Positions 16,167 to 25,417 of a DNA stretch of 64,000 bases are shown here, piece by piece. The stretch spans positions 124,001-188,000 of the forward strand of contig NZ_FOLQ01000004.1 in the NCBI RefSeq assembly GCF_900112365.1, given 5' to 3'. A program made the position numbers and the translations under genes. Source of the DNA: Spirosoma endophyticum. GTDB lineage: Bacteria; Bacteroidota; Bacteroidia; Cytophagales; Spirosomataceae. Each line of letters begins with the position of its first letter. Positions within the stretch are counted from its first letter, which is position 1. The notes beneath the pieces were generated by a model. It saw only the letters and a program-made list of their open reading frames with translations. It was not told where the DNA came from and did not search any database.

Positions 16167-18075
16167 ACTCCACTCTTGACTGTAAACCGCTCGTTTTAAA
16201 TGACTTGATCACAAAGACAGCTTCGGCATCCTGATCGCCCGCTTTGAGTAGATCGTAGCTCTGATCGGTGGGCGTATCAGCATCCGGGAAACGACGTACC
16301 GCACCCGTTCGGAAAACGACGCGCCGGAACGAGGCCACCGGGGCAAAAAACAGTCGGTTGCCTTTGGATTGCCCGTTGACGAACGTAGTGAACATGCGTT
16401 TGTCTCGGTCCAGCTCGATCCGTACGTCGTATTGTTTACCAGCCTCGTATTTCTGAATGTTCGAATCTCGGTAGCCCACTTTGGCTTTGAACAGGCTGTC
16501 AGCGTCGAACATCAGCCGTACAGCCGCGTTCCCTTGCGCATCCTGAAATTCAATCTGCAAGGTGCCTTTGTTGACTTGTTGTGGCACGATCGAAAACTCG
16601 ACGGTCACTTTCTTTGAATCGGGAATGACGCGCTCGGCTTTGGCGAAATCGAATTTGTCTTTGTCGCGCAGTACCAGTGCTTTGGTGCCGCCAACTGTTT
16701 CCATTTGAGCCGTTGCCTGAAGTGGGCTGTAGATATTCCAGTTTTTTAGTTCTTCGCCCGCGGGAAGCAGTGCAAACACGTCGTTGGCATGGGTTTTCAC
16801 CTCGTCGGTGATAGGAACCGGAATGCTGGACACCCAGATATCCTCCTTGTTCATGCTATACGTAACCCACAGATTCCCATCGGGTGGCGTACCGTTCCCT
16901 TCCTCGATTCCCCGAACGTACTGCGGCCCGTAGGATTTGTAGGCCCCGCCATAACGCAGGGATGTAATTTCTCCATTTACCAGCAGTAAATTGGTGTAAT
17001 TCAGTCCGTCTTTGCCGGTCGAGACAGCCAGCGGCCAGCGAAATTCCGATGGATTATAAACCGTAGCGTACTGGCCATCGGATGTTTTTTGCCCCCAGAT
17101 TTTGGCATTGCTGTTCACGAAACCCGGCGCCCGAAGTGGATTGTACTGCCACGTTTTGCCATTATCCTTGCTGATCGTCGTGAGGGCGTGTTTCCACAAA
17201 CCCACGACGCGATTGTCGGGCAGATGGTAGTAGCTGAACGCTTTTACGTCTTTCTTGAGCGAAATCAACGGGTCGTTGCGGTCGGCTTCTTCAATCCATT
17301 GCTGCATCATGAGCGTATTGCCCAGCAGTTCGTCGCAAGCATCCACAAAGCCTTTGTCTTTTGAACTGGTATAGAACGGATAAGCCGATTTCAATTTATC
17401 CCAGGACGTATTGTTTCGGATGAAGTATATCGGCCCAAACTTGCCATCGGGATAGATTTCGCGCACCACCCGACCAATGCCGTTGCCGTCGTTCGGGTCA
17501 TCTTTCGGACCCATAACAAGGCCATAAAAAGCTAGTGTCAGGAGTCGTTTGTTGGTCGCGACGAAAAAGCCCATACGCTGGTGCATGACTGCATACAAGT
17601 CTTTGGCCACCTCCGGGCGGCCTGCTTTTTTCCACCCATCCGGCACTTTGTAAGGCGGGAAAATGATAGTCGGGGTCGACCATTTATAGCCGTCTTTTGA
17701 CGTCAGGAGCAATGTTTGCCCCGGCGGGACGTGTTCGCCAACCGGATTGCTGAGGTATTGCAGGTAGAACGTATTGTTCCAGTAGGCCAGCATGGGCGCG
17801 TGGTTGTAGGTCCAGTTGGTGCCGCCCGCCAGTTCCGGATGTTCGCGATTCGCCCGAAACACCTGAATGTTATGCACACCCACCGCCGGACTCAATTGCC
17901 CGTGATGATAATCGACATTGGACAGCGTCTGCCCAACGTAGCGCACCGTGTCCTGAGCGTGGGTTTGGGTGAAAAATAGGGCAAAGATTATTACCCCCAA
18001 CCCCCTAAAGGGGGCTTTCCAGCCGGAGGTTTTAGTCCCCTTCAGGGGGTTGGGGGTAAAATTAATCGTTCTCAT
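16165..18075 (-). CDS. Secreted beta-propeller-like protein of unknown glycan specificity with a C-terminal LamG-like region
   Basis: A 636-residue exported protein that I cannot place in a named family. Residues about 40-470 have spaced propeller-like blades, for example YNHAPMLAYWNNTFYLQYLS, LLLTSKDGYKWSTP and ALTTISKDNGKTWQ, with Asp-box character. Residues about 490-630 look like a concanavalin-type sandwich (VTVEFSIVPQQ, QYDVRIELDRDK). Its first residues are encoded by a 70-base palindrome (17991-18060) lying between the start codon and the hydrophobic core VIIFALFFTQTHAQ, so the signal peptide has an unusual long basic n-region. The start overlaps the upstream gene's stop by four bases. 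It could be a lyase or hydrolase. Confidence 0.6.
   Translation of the reverse strand: MRTINFTPNPLKGTKTSGWKAPFRGLGVIIFALFFTQTHAQDTVRYVGQTLSNVDYHHGQLSPAVGVHNIQVFRANREHPELAGGTNWTYNHAPMLAYWNNTFYLQYLSNPVGEHVPPGQTLLLTSKDGYKWSTPTIIFPPYKVPDGWKKAGRPEVAKDLYAVMHQRMGFFVATNKRLLTLAFYGLVMGPKDDPNDGNGIGRVVREIYPDGKFGPIYFIRNNTSWDKLKSAYPFYTSSKDKGFVDACDELLGNTLMMQQWIEEADRNDPLISLKKDVKAFSYYHLPDNRVVGLWKHALTTISKDNGKTWQYNPLRAPGFVNSNAKIWGQKTSDGQYATVYNPSEFRWPLAVSTGKDGLNYTNLLLVNGEITSLRYGGAYKSYGPQYVRGIEEGNGTPPDGNLWVTYSMNKEDIWVSSIPVPITDEVKTHANDVFALLPAGEELKNWNIYSPLQATAQMETVGGTKALVLRDKDKFDFAKAERVIPDSKKVTVEFSIVPQQVNKGTLQIEFQDAQGNAAVRLMFDADSLFKAKVGYRDSNIQKYEAGKQYDVRIELDRDKRMFTTFVNGQSKGNRLFFAPVASFRRVVFRTGAVRRFPDADTPTDQSYDLLKAGDQDAEAVFVIKSFKTSGLQSRVE
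17991..18060. repeat. Palindromic element, family B-like, copy 3, inside a coding region
   Basis: Arms 17991-18016 and 18034-18059 match at 24 of 26 positions (core ACCCCCAACCCCCT). The stem resembles family B but the loop contains AGCCGGAGG instead. It lies in frame within the first 30 codons of the propeller-like gene and adds about 23 residues. Confidence 0.85.
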
Positions 18076-21000
18076 AACCCTTTACTTTTTTTAACCCAAA
18101 TCACTTCCGCACCCTCCGCCTGTTTTTTCAGACTAACTACACCCCCGCCTTTCACGATTTCTTTCGACTTCACTACATCCCCCGTTTTGGGGTTGATGTA
18201 ATTGACTGAGAACGACCCCATTGCTTTTGTCAAATCAAGCTGAATAGGCATTGTGGATTCGCTATAGAGGATATAACCCGCTTTTTCATTACCCATTGCC
18301 CACTGATTAGCCGGTGTTTGGCTAAGTTCAAGAGGCTGCATTTGGGTGGCGTCCACTAAGAATTGCGGATCGGCAACCGCTGGGATGTTCGGCATGGAAC
18401 CGCCCGCCATCAAAACCGCCCAGCCCATTGAATCGAAGCTGTCGCCCGCAAACGTAACGGCCTTATCAGGAAACTTCTGGCGGTATTCCCGCACCGCCCG
18501 ATACACCTGTTCGAACGATGTTTTCTTGGGCGTCAAGAGTCGGGCGTGCTGACGTGGAGCCAGATTTTGACCACCTGCGGGTGCATAGGCTGTGCTGTTG
18601 GCCTGGTAATGCCAGAACCGAATGTCGATCAGATTAATGACTAAGGCCCGTTTGGCATCAGCCAGAATCGCGTCCTGAACCTCCTTAGTGGTGCTCAACC
18701 CAATGATTGCCTTTTTGCCAGTCGCCTTTTCCCATTCTTTAATAGTATCAATCCAGAATTGTACGAACGGCAGCGGCCCTGTAAACTCAGCTCCGATGAG
18801 TTGAATGACACCTGAATTAGTAGCGAAATTGTCGAGGCATTTGTGGATGTACGCCCGATGCAGCGCCCGTCGAACCGGGTGCGATACGTCGTAAAACTGT
18901 TCGGCCATGAAAATCCGCTTGTCGCCGGCATAAGGGACTGGTTCCGGGAAGCCCGTATTGTTGATATTGTTGGCGGGTCGCCAGGGGAAATCGGCGTAGT
19001 GCGCACCGGCTTCGATAATGTTATGCTGGAAATAATTCTCGTGGATGAGCGCCAGCCCTTTCTGATCGGCGAGGTCGGCAAACTGCTTCAGTCGGTTCCA
19101 GTACCAATTATTGTACTTGGTTAGGTCGTATTTACTCAGGCCATCCCAGGCGGTTTCTTTTCCACTACGGGCAAAGGGCAGTTCGTAAAAAGGTGGCCAC
19201 ACGTCCCCATTCATCCGGCGGATACGTTCGTGATCGTCTCGCCGACGGTCGTACCAAAGTCCGTAGTTATGGTCAATGGCAACGATGTTGTCGGCTTTCA
19301 TCGAATCCGTCATTGCCTCCAGATTGTCGGTCAGGCCACGGCCCGTCATGCCCGGAACAAATCGGGTTATGTGCGGTTTGGCGCTGGCGAGTCCGTAGGG
19401 TCGGGCACTGCCGTTCCACCAGGGCACTTCCTGCCGCCGACCCGTCAGCAATGTATTTCCCCGCACCAGTTTCCCAAGCTGAATCTGCATAGGAGCAGCC
19501 TTCGCAAGCGCCGTTTCTTTGGGCAGGCCAAGGGCATCAATGGATTTGGCGGTGGACGTAGTCGGAAGGGGTTGGCGCGTTGAAGCTGCGGTGATAAAAT
19601 CGTATAATGTCGGGGCGGGGTTGACGGCGAGTTTGGTAAGCGCCTGTGCTACGTCCACTTTGGGGCTACTCGACGCTTCGGATTCGACGGGCAACAGAAT
19701 GGTTCTACCCGCTACGTTGTCGCCAAGCCGATCTTTCAATTGGGCGTAGTATAAACTTCGGGGTTGGATATGCTCGTTCGACATGTCCCAGTAGCCATCT
19801 CCGGCAAACTGCGCCCATGTACCGAACGCCCAGTTTTGCGCCGTTGGTGGTCGAAAATTCTCCACGCGAGCGGCTGTACATTGCCAGAAAACACTGTTGG
19901 CGGCACTCCAGCCTGCACCTTGTCCATCCTGTCCAAAATTGGCGAAACGGAGCGCATTGCCATCGCTATTCACGACGTCGAACAACACCCCCGACGCCCA
20001 GCTATCGATGCTGCCACTGAAGCTGAACGGCAAATGCGCTTCGCACTGCACAAACGCATTAGGCCCGGCACTGCAATAACCAACCGCAAAATCGTGATAG
20101 CCGAATTCGGAATACAACCGCTGGCAAAGCACCTGTTGTCCTCTGACCAGGAACGTGTTACGTCGTTCACCTCCGATTTCGGAAACCGGCTCCAGCGACT
20201 GACAATCTTCAATTGTAATCCGCTTTGCCGTTTCCTGAACGTTGACAGCCGATCCGGCGAAATGACGAAAAACAACCTGTCGCACCCAGGCATCCTGTAC
20301 GTTTTCGATCCCGATGGCCGTCCAGCGGTGGTCTTCGTCTTTTGGATTGGCTTTGTCGTAGGATGATTTGAGGGTGAGATTTTCGACGCCCGATTGCGCG
20401 ATGCGACCCGCCCAGGTGTAACGGGCAAGCGTGCCTCCGCCAAAAACCGAATCCAGGGCCGTAGTCAAGGGGGCATCAAGGGTTATTTCGGAGCCATTAA
20501 CGGCTGTAATTTGCCGTTCCCAGAAGATGTCGCGCTGACCGGGTTTCCAGCCCAGAGAAGAAATCCCTCCGCCAAACGTATCGGTTCCCAGTTTCTGAAT
20601 CCATTCTTTGGTGGATGGCCGATGAATCTGAACCAGATCGCCGACCTTAAAATCAGCCGATTTAGCAATGTGAATTTTTTGCGCATTGACTGGCACGTAG
20701 CTAACGGCAATAGCAATTGATGATTCAGTTTTTCGGTCGTTTTGCCCGGTAATTGTAATCAGATTGTCGCGACTGAAACCCGTTCCCAGAAGGGTTGTAC
20801 TGCCAGTTCCACTCCCCCGAAGCACGACACCCGACGCACTAATTTTCAAACTTCCAGCAACTTCATAGATGCCCTTTTCGAGCAGGACGGTGCCCCGAAA
20901 TCCATCGCTATTTACCGGCAAAGACGCTACGTAATCAATAGCGGCCTGTATTCGGCGGGTGGCGTCCCCCTTCTGAAACGGCACTACTATTCTGATCGCT

Positions 21001-21218
21001 ACGTTTGGGATGGCCTGTTCGCCAGCCTTATAGCCACAATACGAAAAATCAGAAATGCGGTTACCTTGCTCGTCGGGTGTATAGATCAAACGTCCCTGCG
21101 GGCTAAGCGCCACCGGTTTTGGCGGAGCCGGTTTATTCTTCTGTGCATACGTATCGCGGGTGTACCAACCAATGGTTAGCCACGACACCAGGGCGATAAG
21201 CAGAGAAGATTTTAGCAC
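18072..21218 (-). CDS. Secreted beta-helix (pectate-lyase-like) plus DUF6298 protein
   Basis: About 1048 residues from a GTG start at 21218 (a TTG at 21251 is the only longer option; a stop lies upstream). Residues near 60-470 form a right-handed parallel beta-helix: RRIQAAIDYVASLP, GVVLRGSGTGSTTLLG, ENVQDAWVRQVVFRHF. About 590-960 is a TIM-barrel-like region I recognise as DUF6298 (YGLWYDRRRDDHERIRRMNG, LALIHENYFQHN). A small beta domain ends the protein. The signal sequence is LKSSLLIALVSWLTIGW. The TTG start lies inside palindrome 21231-21297, so the original start may have been lost. Neighbours suggest pectin-like substrates; activity is not known to me. Confidence 0.75.
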   Translation of the reverse strand: MLKSSLLIALVSWLTIGWYTRDTYAQKNKPAPPKPVALSPQGRLIYTPDEQGNRISDFSYCGYKAGEQAIPNVAIRIVVPFQKGDATRRIQAAIDYVASLPVNSDGFRGTVLLEKGIYEVAGSLKISASGVVLRGSGTGSTTLLGTGFSRDNLITITGQNDRKTESSIAIAVSYVPVNAQKIHIAKSADFKVGDLVQIHRPSTKEWIQKLGTDTFGGGISSLGWKPGQRDIFWERQITAVNGSEITLDAPLTTALDSVFGGGTLARYTWAGRIAQSGVENLTLKSSYDKANPKDEDHRWTAIGIENVQDAWVRQVVFRHFAGSAVNVQETAKRITIEDCQSLEPVSEIGGERRNTFLVRGQQVLCQRLYSEFGYHDFAVGYCSAGPNAFVQCEAHLPFSFSGSIDSWASGVLFDVVNSDGNALRFANFGQDGQGAGWSAANSVFWQCTAARVENFRPPTAQNWAFGTWAQFAGDGYWDMSNEHIQPRSLYYAQLKDRLGDNVAGRTILLPVESEASSSPKVDVAQALTKLAVNPAPTLYDFITAASTRQPLPTTSTAKSIDALGLPKETALAKAAPMQIQLGKLVRGNTLLTGRRQEVPWWNGSARPYGLASAKPHITRFVPGMTGRGLTDNLEAMTDSMKADNIVAIDHNYGLWYDRRRDDHERIRRMNGDVWPPFYELPFARSGKETAWDGLSKYDLTKYNNWYWNRLKQFADLADQKGLALIHENYFQHNIIEAGAHYADFPWRPANNINNTGFPEPVPYAGDKRIFMAEQFYDVSHPVRRALHRAYIHKCLDNFATNSGVIQLIGAEFTGPLPFVQFWIDTIKEWEKATGKKAIIGLSTTKEVQDAILADAKRALVINLIDIRFWHYQANSTAYAPAGGQNLAPRQHARLLTPKKTSFEQVYRAVREYRQKFPDKAVTFAGDSFDSMGWAVLMAGGSMPNIPAVADPQFLVDATQMQPLELSQTPANQWAMGNEKAGYILYSESTMPIQLDLTKAMGSFSVNYINPKTGDVVKSKEIVKGGGVVSLKKQAEGAEVIWVKKSKGL

Positions 21219-21230
21219 GGGTTTAGATTT

Positions 21231-21297
21231 AATCGCCGGGTTAAAACCCAACGCAGCGCAAGCTGATTTGTATTGCGCCGGGTTTTAACCCGGCGAT
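21231..21297. repeat. Paired palindromes, family C, copy 2
   Basis: Outer arms 21231-21248 and 21280-21297 (AATCGCCGGGTTAAAACC and its complement) are perfect over 18 bases. The inner right unit GCCGGGTTTTAACCCGGC is itself a palindrome, as in copy 1 at 13773-13830. It separates the PL1 gene from the beta-helix/DUF6298 gene and covers the only upstream start codon of the latter. Confidence 0.85.
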
Positions 21298-21308
21298 TAA
21301 AAAAACCT

Positions 21309-22952
21309 TTACGTTCTTGGAATCACCTGTTGAACAGGCACGACACTGTTAAGGTACTCTTCAATGTTAGTATAGGCATCTTTCTTTTTGGCCAGGCTGG
21401 CATCCGAAGGGTCTTTGGGATTCAGGCCATTTTTGGTTTCCCACGCATCGGGCATGCCGTCCTTGTCGGAATCAACGTATGGCGTGCCCTTGTAATCTGG
21501 ATATCCACCCACCTGAACCGGATCGGTAATGATACCATTCTTGTACGAATCAATCGGTAACCGACGGTGTTTGAACTGGGTTTCGGGCAGTTTCACCCCT
21601 TCTCTGTACGTAATTTTTCCGGTACGTACCTGCTCAATGACGCGTGTATCGACAGGGTCGCGTTTGGGAAGCATGGCCCCGGCATTGGCCAATACGTAGC
21701 TGTACGCCTGTTGCGCGGGCAAAATTGTGAGCTTAGGCATCGGAAGCGGCTCTTTCCATTTAATGTTGGCCATGTACTCACCAGCATTCGCCATTTCTTC
21801 AACCTGAACCCCGCCATCCCAATTATCTTTCGTTACCTTTTCGTTCCCGTCGACAATATTGCCATTGACATACGCCCGGCCATAGACCCGGTAAGGCAAT
21901 TTGCTGCGTCCCGATTCTGGTTTTAGGATGCGGTAGGCAAGGGGCGAATCTTTGGGCGTTTGCGGGCCCGGCTTGTAATAGTTGTTGATAATATTGTACA
22001 TAGCCGTATAGTCGCCCCCATCCGTTGAGCGGTGTACCCAGTTGAAAATGACATTGTTGGTAAAGTTGAAGATGCCATTCCAGCCGATCGATGGGTTTCG
22101 GCCCGCGTTATCGGCCCAAAGGTTGCGCATGAACGTACAATTTTCGCCACCCAACGTACTGCCAAAAGCGTGGTTCCAGGTATCTAAGGCTTCCGAAAAA
22201 ATCGAGTTCTGAATCGTGATATTGACCGTTGGGAGCTTTTCTTCCACTGTCTTTCCCGTACTGTCGTTATACATGTGGCGATACATCGACATATTTTCGT
22301 CTAGTCCCCAACTCGCCGACACATGATCGATCATGATGTTGCCAATGGGATTTCCGCCAATCGAATCGTCGCGACGGCCAACGCCGGTTTCGCCCCGACG
22401 GAAACGCATATAGCGAATAATCACGTCGTGCGTGTTGATCCAGACCGATTCGCCCGCCACACAAACACCGTCGCCCGGTGCTGTCTGACCGGCAACCGTG
22501 ATATAAGGTGCCCGAATGATAATGGGCGTTTTGATTCTGATGATTCCTGCTACGTTAAAAACGATGGTACGCGCACCACCCTGTTCGCAGGCTTCCCGCA
22601 ATGTACCAGGACCTCTGTCTTCCAGACTGGTAACGACATAAACCTTGCCACCACGACCACCAAATGTATAGGCTCCACCGCCTTCAGCACCCGGAAAAGC
22701 TGGAATTGACGCCTGCGGCAGATCGACGGGACGGGCCGCCCAGGGGACATAAGGTTTGCCTTCCTTCGCTTCTTTTGCAATAATCGGCTTCGCCTTTTCC
22801 CAGGCAATATCCGACTGTCGACGGGATTCCTTGAGCAATTCATCACTTTCCTTCTGAACATTCGCCGGGATGGTTGGATACTGGGCTAAAGCCGAGTACT
22901 GACCAAGAAACAGGATAGCAGAAAGAGCTACAGGAATGACAGATTTTTTCAT
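21309..22952 (-). CDS. Secreted pectate lyase, PL1 family
   Basis: A 547-residue exported lyase that cleaves homogalacturonan by beta-elimination. The signal peptide ends near QYSALAQ. AFPGAEGGGAYTFGGRGG at 85-102 is the typical start of the PL1 beta-helix. It is followed by VVTSLEDRGPGTLREA, ITVAGQTAPGDGV, IRYMRFRRGE and IMIDHVSASWG, which carry the Ca-binding and catalytic face. The C-terminus has a calcium-binding repeat (DSDKDGMPDAWE, then NPKDPSD), common in Bacteroidetes PL1 enzymes. It starts 370 bases from the next gene, so it probably has its own promoter. It is the clearest pointer to pectin as the locus substrate. Confidence 0.9.
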   Translation of the reverse strand: MKKSVIPVALSAILFLGQYSALAQYPTIPANVQKESDELLKESRRQSDIAWEKAKPIIAKEAKEGKPYVPWAARPVDLPQASIPAFPGAEGGGAYTFGGRGGKVYVVTSLEDRGPGTLREACEQGGARTIVFNVAGIIRIKTPIIIRAPYITVAGQTAPGDGVCVAGESVWINTHDVIIRYMRFRRGETGVGRRDDSIGGNPIGNIMIDHVSASWGLDENMSMYRHMYNDSTGKTVEEKLPTVNITIQNSIFSEALDTWNHAFGSTLGGENCTFMRNLWADNAGRNPSIGWNGIFNFTNNVIFNWVHRSTDGGDYTAMYNIINNYYKPGPQTPKDSPLAYRILKPESGRSKLPYRVYGRAYVNGNIVDGNEKVTKDNWDGGVQVEEMANAGEYMANIKWKEPLPMPKLTILPAQQAYSYVLANAGAMLPKRDPVDTRVIEQVRTGKITYREGVKLPETQFKHRRLPIDSYKNGIITDPVQVGGYPDYKGTPYVDSDKDGMPDAWETKNGLNPKDPSDASLAKKKDAYTNIEEYLNSVVPVQQVIPRT

Positions 22953-23322
22953 TTGAGTACGATTTCTGTTCGGTGATTGAATGAGTCAAGAATTTCTCTT
23001 TCAAACGGGCGCTTAAATGGCTTACGCTCAGATTGTATAGTAAGCTCAAAATAAGGCTAAAAAATAGGCTAATATCTATATCATTTTTTCGGCAATGTAT
23101 AGGATATTATCATCCAGGCAGGAATCGCGCTCAATTGCATTATAAATAGATAGAATTAAGCAATTGGCAGGGTGAAGACGAAGGATTTCAGCGTTAATTT
23201 AGGCGCATTGTCAAACGCGATTTGCGGACTGTTGAACCAACGGAGAAGGGTTGATATTGAGTGATTACACAAACAAAAATGATGATGTATAGGCTATTCT
23301 TATGTTTTTGGCCTCACCTTAT
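22953..23322. other. Intergenic region upstream of the PL1 gene
   Basis: 370 bases, AT-rich, between the CE12 gene's stop and the PL1 start. No convincing protein gene is seen. Near 23054-23075 there is a short tandem of AGGCTAA words. The PL1 promoter should be here but no perfect TAnnTTTG box was found on the minus strand. Confidence 0.5.
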
Positions 23323-24084
23323 TTACTTGCTTTCCGGCTTTACAATCCGATTGGCGAGGTCGAGTTGTAAGGATTTGATGTTCGCCAGCACTAGTTCGGC
23401 CATTTTCCGGGCACCGAGTTCATTAAAATGGGTATTGTCTTCTTTGCCTTCAGGGTAGTTTGGATGTTCACCGGGCGCCAGTTGTAGAAACAGCAGTTTA
23501 GAATTCTCCACCCCGACTGTTTGCAGGAGTTCCTGGCTTTGTTTGTTAAGATCAATGAAAGGCGTTTTGTATTCGGTCGCTACGTTCCGCACCAGATTAG
23601 CGTAGACCGCATGAGTGTCCTGAATCTTTCCGGCTGCATCGAACTGTCGGCGGGCAACGGGCGTAATAAGAACCGGTGTAGCTTTCTTATCGCGGCTTTC
23701 GGTAATGAACCGAATCAGGTTTGCCCGAAACTCGGCTTCGGTCGTGTAACTTTTTTTCGTAGGCACTTCATCGTTATGACCGAATTGAATCAGTACGTAG
23801 TCACCCTCGTGCAGATTATCGGCCACGGGTTGCCAGCGCTTTTCTTCAATGAACGTTCGGGTACTACGTCCATTCATTGCCCGATTATCGACGGTTACGC
23901 TTTCATCGAAAAAATAGACGAATGGCATGCCCCAGCCCGTTTCTGGATACGATTTCATTTGCTTGATCGACATGGTCGAATCGCCAATGAGGTAGACGGT
24001 GATCTTAGCGGGTGGGGGCGTAAAGGCCAGCATAGCTGTCAAGCCAAGTAGTGAGAATATTCTGAGCAATCGGGGGTGGTTCAT
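23323..24084 (-). CDS. Rhamnogalacturonan acetylesterase, CE12/SGNH type
   Basis: A 253-residue exported esterase removing acetyl groups from galacturonate residues of rhamnogalacturonan. Block I is YLIGDSTMS with nucleophile S36, the oxyanion Gly is in AMNGRSTRTF, block III is FGHND (N104), and D216/H219 lie in EDNTHFNELG. The length matches CE12. A signal sequence (LLRIFSLLGLTAMLAF) leads the protein. It is followed upstream by another esterase in the same direction, 38 bases apart, and by PL1 downstream. The tight functional grouping makes the assignment stronger. Confidence 0.88.
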   Translation of the reverse strand: MNHPRLLRIFSLLGLTAMLAFTPPPAKITVYLIGDSTMSIKQMKSYPETGWGMPFVYFFDESVTVDNRAMNGRSTRTFIEEKRWQPVADNLHEGDYVLIQFGHNDEVPTKKSYTTEAEFRANLIRFITESRDKKATPVLITPVARRQFDAAGKIQDTHAVYANLVRNVATEYKTPFIDLNKQSQELLQTVGVENSKLLFLQLAPGEHPNYPEGKEDNTHFNELGARKMAELVLANIKSLQLDLANRIVKPESK

Positions 24085-24122
24085 TGTTGGGTAGTTAGAA
24101 TTATTTCAGCAAAAATCTGAGA

Positions 24123-25043
24123 TCATTTAACGTCATTAATAAAATTCATTTCCCGCAGCCAGCTTTCACACAACGTTACCCATTGCTGGGTCGAACCCGG
24201 ATTGTTACGTAGCGCAATGGCGTGACCGCCCTGCGGAAACGTATGCAGACTGGATGGAATCTTCTTCTCAACCAGAGCCTGATAATACAGCAGACTGTTA
24301 CGTTGGTCTACCCCCGTATCGTTGAAGGCGTGGACCAGAAAGCAGGGAGGTGTTGTGGCCGTTACGCTGTTTTCCAGCGAATACCTATCCAGCAGCTCTT
24401 TCGAGGGATTTGGTCCCAGCAGATTTTTTCGACTGCCAACGTGGACATACGGACCCATCGTGATCACGGGGGAGACAAGAATGGTAAAATCAGGCCGGAA
24501 TGCCCGCTGACTGATTGAGTCGCCGATGGCTGATACGTCGGTCGTGGCTGTAGACAATAAAGCCGCCAGATGCCCGCCCGCCGATGTTCCCTGGACACCT
24601 ATTTTATCCATTTTGATACCCCATCGTGCAGCATTCGCACGGATAAGTCGCATCGCTCGCTGGGCATCCTGAAGGGGTCCCAGTTCGCGTTGCTTCAGAT
24701 CAGGGGAATTTGGCAGGCGGTAATTGAGCACAAACGCGCTGATACCCATTGTATTGAACCACTTGGCCAGTTGCCACCCGCTGATGATATAAGCCAGTCG
24801 TTCATAACCGCCACCGGGACAGATCACGACGGCCGCCCCTTTATTCTCCTGCGCAGACGGAAAAAAGGCATACATGCCCGGTGTTCCAACCCGATAAATC
24901 CGCTCGTTGGCAATGCTGTCTTTGAGCATCAACCCTTTTGAATTGGGCATTTTACCGGCAGGCCACAACGGAATAAAATCCTGCGCCTTTGCGCAAAAGC
25001 TTACTAGCCAGAGAAAGATCGTGAGTACGTAGGTTCGTCGCAT
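24123..25043 (-). CDS. Secreted alpha/beta-hydrolase esterase (acetyl esterase/xylan esterase-like)
   Basis: A 306-residue exported esterase. The signal peptide ends near VSFCAKA. CPGGGYERLAY at 75-85 is the oxyanion-loop motif. Nucleophile S154 is in QGTSAGGH, an Asp lies in AFNDTGVD and the His is in FPQGGHAIAL. Proteins of this type deacetylate hemicellulose or pectin fragments. With CE12, the sialate-esterase-like protein and the symporter-fused hydrolase, this makes four esterase genes in one locus, which suggests a heavily acetylated substrate. The exact CE family is not certain. Confidence 0.82.
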   Translation of the reverse strand: MRRTYVLTIFLWLVSFCAKAQDFIPLWPAGKMPNSKGLMLKDSIANERIYRVGTPGMYAFFPSAQENKGAAVVICPGGGYERLAYIISGWQLAKWFNTMGISAFVLNYRLPNSPDLKQRELGPLQDAQRAMRLIRANAARWGIKMDKIGVQGTSAGGHLAALLSTATTDVSAIGDSISQRAFRPDFTILVSPVITMGPYVHVGSRKNLLGPNPSKELLDRYSLENSVTATTPPCFLVHAFNDTGVDQRNSLLYYQALVEKKIPSSLHTFPQGGHAIALRNNPGSTQQWVTLCESWLREMNFINDVK

Positions 25044-25417
25044 GAAGCGTTGAGTTGGCGGAGATTAACTTAAGAAGCGCTTTTCGTCAATTTCTTATCG
25101 GGTTTCCAGTAATCACTGCCCCAGTGCATTTCTGGAATGTATTCCGCTTCGTAAAAAAACTGAACATAAAATAATACTACTCTAGTACAAGTCAATTTTT
25201 CCTGGGGATTTGTTCTGCATCAGCCCACCCTAATTGTAATAAGTCAGAACATTCTTAGAAAGAGACAAACTGCAAACGTTGCCGGGAACGATTGCGTAGA
25301 AATAATCAAATAATACCTTGAGAAAATGCCTAAAGGGATGTAGCCTTGTTAAAAATAGATTAAAAAAGGACTGCTTAACTAGTGCTTCTTTCTTGAAAAA
25401 AGTAAATCCCAAGGCTA
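25044..25417. promoter_or_regulatory. Divergent regulatory region between esterase and susC
   Basis: 374 AT-rich bases separate the two divergent transcription units of the PUL. The hybrid regulator encoded at 30958-33912 would be expected to bind here. I see no perfect TAnnTTTG box on either strand and no clear operator repeat, so only the position supports the call. Confidence 0.4.
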
